From: Thermomicrobiaceae bacterium | GTDB taxonomy: Bacteria > Chloroflexota > Chloroflexia > Thermomicrobiales > Thermomicrobiaceae | Assembly: GCA_007124395.1 (NCBI GenBank) | Contig: SLFF01000196.1 | Span: 1-8,392, forward strand | DNA length: 8,392 nucleotides | Reading direction: 5' to 3' | Shown: positions 1 through 4,527 of the stretch, one piece after another | Layout: each line of letters begins with the position of its first letter | Position numbering within the stretch: the stretch's first letter is position 1 | Made by a program: the position numbers and the translations under genes | The notes under the pieces: model-generated | What the model was told of the DNA's origin: nothing | The model's database searches: none | Seen by the model: the letters and a program-made list of their open reading frames with translations, nothing else

Positions 1-40
1 TACTCGAAATCCTGCGTCGGATCTCACGTGGTGTAGGCAA
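1..40 (-). CDS. atpG: ATP synthase F1 subunit gamma, N-terminal fragment (runs off left edge)
   Basis: Only the first 13 codons are present. A TTG start (bases 40-38) opens MPTPREIRRRISS, which matches the conserved gamma-subunit opening (x-REIRRRI, the start of the N-terminal coiled-coil helix that inserts into the alpha3beta3 head). The start is fixed by a strong Shine-Dalgarno, AGGGAGGT, ending 8 nt upstream. The gene follows atpA by 52 nt on the same strand, the standard place for atpG in F-type operons. The gamma subunit is the central rotor shaft that couples c-ring rotation to catalysis. The TTG start is the one odd point. The identification rests on few residues but the motif, RBS and position agree. 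Confidence 0.88.
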   Translation of the reverse strand, partial: MPTPREIRRRISS

Positions 41-92
41 TGGTCTCGACCTCCCTGAATCTGAACCTGCTCACGTTCGTTCGCACCGACTC

Positions 93-1601
93 TTACGACC
101 AGACGTTCTTCTTGAAGTCATCGGCCGCACTCTTGATCGATTCGATCATGTCATCTTCCAGTCGACCCTGATCAATGATCGCCTTCAGCAGATCAGCGTG
201 CGATGTTCGCATGTGCTCCAGGAACCTTGCTTCGCACTCACCGACTCGCTCCACCGGAACATCATCCATGAATCCGTTGGTAATGAAGAAGATCGAAACA
301 ACCTGTTCCTCAACCGGCATCGGCTGATACTGTGGCTGCTTGAGAATCTCCGTCAGCCGGGACCCCCGATCGATCTGCCGGCGGGTTGCCGGGTCGAGGT
401 CAGACGCAAACTGAGCAAACGCTGCCAGCTCACGGAACTGAGCCAGTTCCAGCTTCATCTTGCCGGCCACCTGGCGCATAGCACGAATCTGGGCGTCACC
501 ACCCACACGCGAAACCGACAGTCCTGCGTTCACAGCTGGTCGAACACCAGCGTAGAAGAGGTCGGTTTCCAGGAAGATCTGGCCATCAGTAATCGAAATA
601 ACGTTGGTCGGAATGTACGCCGAAACGTCGTTACCCTGCGTCTCAATAATCGGAAGGGCGGTCAGACTGCCGCCGCCGAGATCGTCACGCAGGCGTGCTG
701 CGCGCTCGAGCAGACGGGAGTGCAGGTAGAAGACGTCGCCAGGATAGGCTTCACGTCCTGGTGGACGACGCATCAGCAGCGAGACCTGACGATAGGCCCA
801 GGCGTGTTTGGACAGGTCGTCATAGATCACCAGCGCGTGTCCGCCGTTCTCCATGAACTCCTCGCCCATCGAACATCCGGCGTACGGAGCGATGAACTGC
901 ATCGGTGCCGGGTCAGCTGCGGAAGCAACAACGACGATGGTGTTATCCATTGCGCCGTGGCGCTCAAGGATAGCCACGGTCTGTGCGACCTGTGCGCGCT
1001 TCTGGCCAATTGCTACGTAAATCGAGACGACGTCAGTGCCCTTCTGATTGATAATCGTGTCAATCGCGATGGCACTCTTACCAGTCTGGCGGTCGCCAAT
1101 GATCAGCTCACGCTGGCCCCGGCCGATCGGAATAATGGAGTCAATTGCCTTGACCCCGGTCTGCAGGGCGGTATCGACGTCCTGCCGGACGATAACGCCA
1201 GGTGCAATACGCTCAACCGGTCGGAACTTGTCCGATTCGATCGGGCCTTTGCCATCAAGCGGCTCACCGAGCGCGTTGACAACACGGCCGACCAGCGCTT
1301 GTCCAACTGGAACCTGAATAATGCGGCCAGTTGCCTTGACTTCGTCGCCCTCTTCAATGTCGGTGTACTCACCCATGATGATCACACCAACGGAGTCCTC
1401 CTCGAGGTTGAACGCCATTCCCATGACGCCCGTGGAGAACTGAACTAGTTCGTTGGCCATGACATCCCGCAGTCCGTGGACCTGGGCAATACCGTCACCG
1501 ACCTCCACGACATAGCCAACGTTCGTCACCGATAGCTCAGTGCCGAACGATTCAATCTGCTGCTTCAGAATGTCGCGTATCTCAGTCGATCGTGCGACCA
1601 T
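93..1601 (-). CDS. atpA: ATP synthase F1 subunit alpha
   Basis: This encodes a 502-residue alpha subunit, the usual full length. It forms the non-catalytic nucleotide-binding partner of beta in the alpha3beta3 head on the cytoplasmic face of the membrane. Visible features are the N-terminal beta-barrel (about residues 25-95), the Walker A motif GDRQTGKS at 169-176, a Walker B strand ending in DD at 261-262 (ALVIYDDLSKHA), the family signature PAVNAGLSVS at 355-364, and the arginine finger R365 in SRVGG, which reaches into the catalytic site on beta. The C-terminal helical domain is complete and the gene ends in TAA. The ATG is preceded by GGAGGAG a few bases upstream. It lies 94 nt after atpH and 52 nt before atpG in the canonical order. 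No key residue is missing. Confidence 0.98.
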   Translation of the reverse strand: MVARSTEIRDILKQQIESFGTELSVTNVGYVVEVGDGIAQVHGLRDVMANELVQFSTGVMGMAFNLEEDSVGVIIMGEYTDIEEGDEVKATGRIIQVPVGQALVGRVVNALGEPLDGKGPIESDKFRPVERIAPGVIVRQDVDTALQTGVKAIDSIIPIGRGQRELIIGDRQTGKSAIAIDTIINQKGTDVVSIYVAIGQKRAQVAQTVAILERHGAMDNTIVVVASAADPAPMQFIAPYAGCSMGEEFMENGGHALVIYDDLSKHAWAYRQVSLLMRRPPGREAYPGDVFYLHSRLLERAARLRDDLGGGSLTALPIIETQGNDVSAYIPTNVISITDGQIFLETDLFYAGVRPAVNAGLSVSRVGGDAQIRAMRQVAGKMKLELAQFRELAAFAQFASDLDPATRRQIDRGSRLTEILKQPQYQPMPVEEQVVSIFFITNGFMDDVPVERVGECEARFLEHMRTSHADLLKAIIDQGRLEDDMIESIKSAADDFKKNVWS

Positions 1602-1656
1602 GACTCCTCCAGAATCTCGAAATTGGCCACTCGCCCATCCGGGATCATGCGCCTGT

Positions 1657-1684
1657 CGTTGCTATTGTGATCAATCAGGCAACG
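1657..1684 (-). other. Intercistronic stem-loop between atpH and atpA
   Basis: The inverted repeat CGTTGC / GCAACG (1657-1662 and 1679-1684) encloses a second short pairing, ATTG / CAAT, around a 4-nt loop. Together they give a 10-bp stem with a 1x3 internal loop. It begins 11 nt after the atpH stop codon. No U-tract follows on the transcript strand, so it does not look like an intrinsic terminator. An mRNA processing or stability element is possible. A chance repeat cannot be excluded. Confidence 0.35.
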
Positions 1685-1695
1685 CTCGCCTGCGT

Positions 1696-2229
1696 CTAGT
1701 TGGCTAGACGCCGCTTCAGCGATGCCAGCTGGGTGCGGACACTACCATCGAACAGATCGTCACCGATCTGCGCAACGATACCGCCAATAATCTCCGGGTT
1801 GACTTGCGGAACGATCTCGATCTGCTTGTTCAGGATCGTACTCAGACGCCCCCGAACCATCTCGAGCTCTTCCTCTGTCAGTTCGACCGCGGTGGCCACG
1901 CGAGCCACAGCGATCCCGCGTTCCTCCAGCACCAGTGCCTGGAAAACGGCGACAACGTCCTGAATCTGATGGAAACGTCGCCGTTCGAGCAAGAGGAGAA
2001 GAAGGTTGCGCAACAGCACCTGGCTCTCATCGGGAAGCATACTGGTCAAAGCTTCCACCTTGGCGCTGCGCCGAACCGCAGGACTCTGAAAGTAGTCCAT
2101 TGTCCCGGGGTCGCTGAGAACGTCAGAGATCATAAGGAAGTCCAGCTCCCACTGATCAACCAGACCGTGTTCTCTGGCAACGTCAAACGCAGCCTGTCCA
2201 TAGCGCTTTGCGGCACCAGCGACTGCCAT
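1696..2229 (-). CDS. atpH: ATP synthase F1 subunit delta
   Basis: This encodes a 177-residue delta subunit (the OSCP counterpart), the usual length. Delta caps the alpha3beta3 head and ties it to the peripheral stalk formed by subunit b. The N-terminal part opens AGAAKRYGQAAFDVARE, the family's N-terminal helix, and carries the six-helix domain (about 1-105). The C-terminal part holds the family signature region around residues 141-158 (PQVNPEIIGGIVAQIGDD) and ends with the conserved D-x-S-V-x-T-Q-L-x-x-L-K-R pattern. The ATG at 2229 is preceded by a purine-rich GAGGGGGAG. It lies between atpF (74 nt) and atpA (94 nt). Delta is poorly conserved in sequence, so the operon position and C-terminal signature carry the call. 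Nothing is truncated. Confidence 0.96.
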   Translation of the reverse strand: MAVAGAAKRYGQAAFDVAREHGLVDQWELDFLMISDVLSDPGTMDYFQSPAVRRSAKVEALTSMLPDESQVLLRNLLLLLLERRRFHQIQDVVAVFQALVLEERGIAVARVATAVELTEEELEMVRGRLSTILNKQIEIVPQVNPEIIGGIVAQIGDDLFDGSVRTQLASLKRRLAN

Positions 2230-2276
2230 TTCGTGCTCCCCCTCTTGCTGCGCGTACCGTTAATCGTATCAAGTGT

Positions 2277-2297
2277 GCTACATCCGGAAGACGTAGC
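2277..2297 (-). other. Intercistronic stem-loop between atpF and atpH
   Basis: On the transcript strand the arms GCTACGTC and GATGTAGC pair over 8 bp, seven Watson-Crick and one G-U, around a 5-nt loop (TTCCG). The hairpin starts only 6 nt after the atpF stop codon. No U-rich tail follows, which argues against a terminator. It may stabilise or mark the 3' end of the atpF segment, or break ribosome traffic between atpF and atpH. The pairing is seen directly; the function is inferred. Confidence 0.5.
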
Positions 2298-2303
2298 GGT
2301 GTT

Positions 2304-2807
2304 CTAGTCCTGCGGCTGCTGCGCCTCGGCCTCGGCCAGTGTCTCGCGAATCAGCTCAGCGTGCTTCTCGCGATCCAGCTCCTGCCGGACGATCTTGGTT
2401 GCCGCGGTGATCGCCAGGTCGGCGACCTCTCCGCGCAGCTCATCCCATGCCTGCTTGCGCTCGGCCGCGATAGTGGCCTGCGCCTTGTCGATCATCTGAT
2501 CAGCCTGGGTCTGGGACTGCTCACGCGCGCGGGTGAGAATCTGCTCACTGTTCTCACGGGCGGTGGAGAGAATCTCCTGTGCTTCGCGCCGTGCTTCAGC
2601 GAGGACTTCTTCATTTCTGGCCTGCGTGGCGGCGAGCTCTTGCTCCATCCGCTCAGCGGCTTCCATGCTCTCGCGGATACGCTCCTGGCGTTGATCCAGC
2701 ATATTCGTGATCGGTCCCAGTGCGAACTTCCAGAAGATCGCAATGAAGAACACGAACGAAAGGAGCTGGATGAGAAGCGTGGTTAAGTCTATACCGAGCG
2801 CGTCCAT
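2304..2807 (-). CDS. atpF: ATP synthase Fo subunit b
   Basis: This encodes a 167-residue subunit b, the peripheral stalk. A single N-terminal membrane helix (about residues 8-28) is followed by the family's conserved hinge, FWKFALGPITNMLDQRQERI. A long charged, Ala/Glu/Arg-rich coiled coil (about 40-155) then dimerises and reaches up to delta. I chose the ATG at 2807 because GAGGAAG lies just upstream and the protein then opens directly into the membrane helix. The frame stays open to an ATG at 2843, but that would add a charged stretch (RWSEVDDEEVS) and has no RBS. Its upstream gap to atpE is 160 nt, the longest in the operon, and contains a GC-rich hairpin. Confidence 0.96.
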   Translation of the reverse strand: MDALGIDLTTLLIQLLSFVFFIAIFWKFALGPITNMLDQRQERIRESMEAAERMEQELAATQARNEEVLAEARREAQEILSTARENSEQILTRAREQSQTQADQMIDKAQATIAAERKQAWDELRGEVADLAITAATKIVRQELDREKHAELIRETLAEAEAQQPQD

Positions 2808-2812
2808 TGACA

Positions 2813-2819
2813 CTTCCTC
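2813..2819 (-). promoter_or_regulatory. Ribosome binding site of atpF (decides the start)
   Basis: GAGGAAG lies 5 nt upstream of the ATG at 2807. The upstream in-frame ATG at 2843 has no comparable site, so this supports the shorter 167-residue protein. Confidence 0.75.
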
Positions 2820-2919
2820 ATCGTCAACCTCGGACCATCGCAAGTGGATCGAGCCTTGCCTGGGTTATCACCAGACCGCTCAGTTCCCGCCTGCGGACCA
2901 ACGAAAACGCGACGTTGCA

Positions 2920-2950
2920 GCGCCCGCAAGCAAAAACTACTCGCGGGCGC
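2920..2950 (-). other. GC-rich stem-loop downstream of atpE
   Basis: A perfect 8-bp inverted repeat, GCGCCCGC (2920-2927) and GCGGGCGC (2943-2950). On the transcript strand it extends inward by one G-U, one A-U and one G-C pair to about 11 bp, leaving a 9-nt loop. It starts 17 nt after the atpE stop and lies in the 160-nt gap before atpF. The sequence after it has only a short TTTT a dozen bases on, so it is at best a weak or partial terminator. A 3' stabiliser of the atpE message is an equally good reading. Confidence 0.6.
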
Positions 2951-2967
2951 CCAATTCGTGCGAACGT

Positions 2968-3213
2968 CTACAGCGCGAAGGCAATGATAATCGCGACAAC
3001 GAACGCGTAAATCGCAATTGCCTCAGCCAGCGCGGCACCGATGATCATCGTCAGTCGGATAGCACCCTCGGCTTCGGGGTTGCGTCCCAGCGCCTCCATG
3101 GCGGCTCTAACAGCCATACCAATACCGAGCGCCGGTCCGATCGACCCAATACCAATTGCGAGCGCCGCGGCCATCGGAATGACTACATTCGGATCACTTA
3201 CTTCGTTGAACAC
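2968..3213 (-). CDS. atpE: ATP synthase Fo subunit c (proteolipid ring)
   Basis: This encodes an 81-residue two-helix hairpin protein whose copies form the rotating membrane ring. Helix 1 (about 10-38) is glycine-rich (AIGIGSIGPALGIG). The polar loop is R44-N45-P46-E47, and helix 2 (about 53-80) carries the ion-binding carboxylate E64 in LAEAIAIYAF. Residues that coordinate sodium in Na+-type rings (Gln in helix 1; Ser and Thr next to the Glu) are replaced here by Ile, Ala and Ile, so proton coupling is predicted. I chose the GTG start at 3213 because GGAGGGAGGA ends 7 nt before it. The ATG at 3240 would place that Shine-Dalgarno inside the gene, and the internal ATG at 3174 would cut into helix 1. 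Hairpins flank the gene on both sides. Confidence 0.95.
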   Translation of the reverse strand: MFNEVSDPNVVIPMAAALAIGIGSIGPALGIGMAVRAAMEALGRNPEAEGAIRLTMIIGAALAEAIAIYAFVVAIIIAFAL

Positions 3214-3220
3214 TCTTGCT

Positions 3221-3230
3221 TCCTCCCTCC
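3221..3230 (-). promoter_or_regulatory. Ribosome binding site of atpE (decides the GTG start)
   Basis: GGAGGGAGGA is the strongest anti-16S match in the window. The GGAGG nearest the gene ends 8 nt before the GTG at 3213. Its 5' edge touches the 3' arm of the hairpin at 3230-3256, so folding there may affect ribosome access. Confidence 0.8.
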
Positions 3231-3256
3231 ATCGGCGCACCCCAGGCGAGCCGATG
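3230..3256 (-). other. Stem-loop immediately upstream of the atpE ribosome binding site
   Basis: A perfect 7-bp inverted repeat, CATCGGC (3230-3236) and GCCGATG (3250-3256), with a 13-nt loop. On the transcript the 3' arm ends exactly where the GGAGGGAGG of atpE begins. It could keep the Shine-Dalgarno open, act as a 5' stabilising end after processing, or be fortuitous. The pairing is seen; the role is inferred. Confidence 0.5.
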
Positions 3257-3269
3257 AACCACTAACTAG

Positions 3270-3301
3270 GCGATCTTCGAACCCGACCCCCGGGCGATCG
3301 C
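3270..3301 (-). other. Inverted repeat downstream of atpB
   Basis: GCGATC (3270-3275) and GATCGC (3296-3301) form a 6-bp stem around a 20-nt loop rich in runs of C and G that can pair further (CCC with GGG). It lies 12 nt after the first atpB stop codon, in the 100-nt gap before atpE. No U-tract follows. This is weaker than the hairpins on either side of atpE. Confidence 0.3.
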
Positions 3302-3313
3302 TCACAACTACTA

Positions 3314-4180
3314 CTAGTCCCCGCTAGCCGATGCAGGCGAGGTCGTTCCCTTTTGTGCCTCCGACTCTGAATCCCCGTGATGAGATTCCGCATCTCCGTG
3401 ATCATCATCATGCGCCGCAGCCAGAACAATGTAGATCATTGTCAGCAGCGCAAACACGAGTGCCTGAATTGCACCGAAGAGAACTTCGACATAAATGAAG
3501 ATGACCGGAATCACCAGGCCAATTACGCTGATCTTGATGGCATTTGTAATGGTGTACATGACACCGAGAAGGACTTCACCCGCGAAGATGTTTCCGAAAA
3601 GACGGAAGGAGAGCGAAACAATGCGGGAGAGCTCACTGACAACTTCGATAAGGAAGAGCAACCAGGCCAGCCACCACGGGCCCGTGGCCATGTGCTTGAG
3701 ACGGCCACCAACGCCATGGCTGGACACACCAGCGATCTGGACCGCAAAGAACGTCACCAGCGCCATCGCCAGTGTCATGTTCAGATCGGCCGTCGGCGCC
3801 CGGAACAGCAGCACACCTTCGCGGTCGCCGCTGAAACCTTCGAAGTAGATTGTCTTCATTCCTGGAAGAAGACCGGAATAGTTAGCAAAGAGGATAAAGA
3901 TGAACGCGCCGCCAATGAGGGGGAAGATCTTGCGTGCGTATGACTTCCCTGCCGCGCTCTCTACGATGTTCAGTAGGAACTCGACGATCACCTCGAAACA
4001 GGCTTGCAAGTGGTTTGGCACGAGTGTTGCTCTACGAACAATCATCACGCCGCCGATGAGCAGTACGCCCATTACCAGAATCATGGTAAGGAAGGAGTTC
4101 GTGAATATAATCGCGAGGTCGGTACCCGGGATGGACACTCTGCCCAGTTCCCCAGGGGCGACATAAACATTCAAGTCCAT
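3314..4180 (-). CDS. atpB: ATP synthase Fo subunit a
   Basis: This encodes a 288-residue integral membrane subunit a, which provides the two half-channels for protons beside the c-ring. Hydrophobic helices run at about 24-48, 86-107, 132-152, 170-190, 198-217 and 218-256. The essential arginine is R193 in SLSFRLFGNIFAGE, the family's most conserved segment, and the PGMKT and ADLNMTLAMAL motifs are also present. The ATG at 4180 has AAGGAG 5 nt upstream. The odd feature is a hydrophilic C-terminal tail of about 32 residues after the last helix, rich in His and Asp/Glu (it begins HDDDHGDAESHHGD). The gene ends in three consecutive TAG codons. It lies 74 nt after atpZ and 100 nt before atpE. Confidence 0.97.
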   Translation of the reverse strand: MDLNVYVAPGELGRVSIPGTDLAIIFTNSFLTMILVMGVLLIGGVMIVRRATLVPNHLQACFEVIVEFLLNIVESAAGKSYARKIFPLIGGAFIFILFANYSGLLPGMKTIYFEGFSGDREGVLLFRAPTADLNMTLAMALVTFFAVQIAGVSSHGVGGRLKHMATGPWWLAWLLFLIEVVSELSRIVSLSFRLFGNIFAGEVLLGVMYTITNAIKISVIGLVIPVIFIYVEVLFGAIQALVFALLTMIYIVLAAAHDDDHGDAESHHGDSESEAQKGTTSPASASGD

Positions 4181-4201
4181 CGATGCTCCTTGCCGTAAAC
4201 C

Positions 4202-4214
4202 GTCGGCAGCCGAC
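4202..4214 (-). other. Short palindrome in the atpB leader
   Basis: GTCGG and CCGAC form a 5-bp stem over a 3-nt loop, 16 nt before the AAGGAG of atpB. The 3' arm can instead pair with a CGGCA closer to the ribosome binding site (TGCCG / CGGCA, 8-nt loop), so two small exclusive folds are possible. Both are short, and a role is only a possibility. Confidence 0.25.
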
Positions 4215-4230
4215 TGATTTCACCACGTTC

Positions 4231-4250
4231 CGCGCGAACCTGCAAGCGCG
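4231..4250 (-). other. Short GC hairpin downstream of atpZ
   Basis: CGCGC (4231-4235) and GCGCG (4246-4250) form a 5-bp stem with a 10-nt loop, 4 nt after the atpZ stop codon. No U-tract follows. Five pairs is close to what chance gives, so this counts mainly as part of the pattern seen in the other atp gaps. Confidence 0.25.
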
Positions 4251-4254
4251 ATTT

Positions 4255-4485
4255 TCAACGTCCTGCGATGGCCAGGCGATACAACTGGGCTCCTGCTACC
4301 AGGATACCCGCCAGCACGCCAGCCAGCGTAAAGATGGGGGTGGTGTCGAGCCATCGATCGAGAAGAATGCCCCCAAGGACACATATGATGAGACCGGCAA
4401 CTACTGAGCAACCCAATCCCACTGCAAGGCCGGCGGCCCTGAGTTGCTGCCTGTCTCCGAGCGGGCTCTCATTCGGGTCCCGCAA
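4255..4485 (-). CDS. atpZ: AtpZ/AtpI-family small membrane protein of the ATP synthase operon
   Basis: This encodes a 76-residue protein with a short charged N-terminus and two membrane helices (about 19-42 and 51-70) joined by the motif GGILLDRWLDTTPIF. Two helices with a G-x-x-L-D-x-x-x-x-T-x-P linker are typical of the ATPase_gene1/AtpZ family rather than the four-helix AtpI proper. Members sit first in atp operons and are linked to c-ring assembly and, in some species, Mg2+/Ca2+ transport. The start is read as TTG at 4485. An in-frame TAG 12 nt upstream rules out a longer form and no in-frame ATG precedes the first helix. AGGA lies 10 nt upstream, a weak RBS. The gene follows pyrG by 42 nt and precedes atpB by 74 nt. 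Confidence 0.85.
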   Translation of the reverse strand: MRDPNESPLGDRQQLRAAGLAVGLGCSVVAGLIICVLGGILLDRWLDTTPIFTLAGVLAGILVAGAQLYRLAIAGR

Positions 4486-4494
4486 CGATTGCGA

Positions 4495-4523
4495 ATCCTA
4501 TCACAATGCCTCTACGCCCACAA
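4495..4523 (-). promoter_or_regulatory. Possible promoter of the atp operon (weak)
   Basis: TTGTGG (4518-4523) and TAGGAT (4495-4500) are spaced by exactly 17 bp in the 42-bp gap between pyrG and atpZ. They match the sigma-70 consensus at 3 of 6 and 4 of 6 positions. Transcription would start close to the TTG of atpZ, giving an almost leaderless message. The match is weak. Read-through from pyrG could equally supply the operon, and no terminator is visible after pyrG. Confidence 0.25.
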
Positions 4524-4527
4524 CGAA

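Noticed and set aside
198..1448. A 416-codon open frame on the plus strand opposite atpA
   Set aside because: It lies wholly inside a perfectly conserved atpA, has no recognisable domain, and such long antisense frames are common opposite codon-biased GC-rich genes.
3214..3240. ATG at 3240 as the start of atpE
   Set aside because: It would put the strong GGAGGGAGGA inside the coding sequence and add a charged segment (RRWREEAR) not found in c subunits. GTG 3213 fits better.
3268..3301. Direct repeat of GGCGATC and the palindrome GCGATCGC in the atpB-atpE gap
   Set aside because: Two 7-bp copies and one 8-bp palindrome are too few to call a repeat element or a HIP1-like array.
2707..3327. 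Plus-strand open frame of 206 codons over atpF, the gap and atpE
   Set aside because: Low-complexity polar translation with no family signs, opposite real atp genes.
3377..3943. Plus-strand open frame of 188 codons opposite atpB
   Set aside because: Antisense shadow of a clear subunit a gene. The charged translation mirrors hydrophobic codons.
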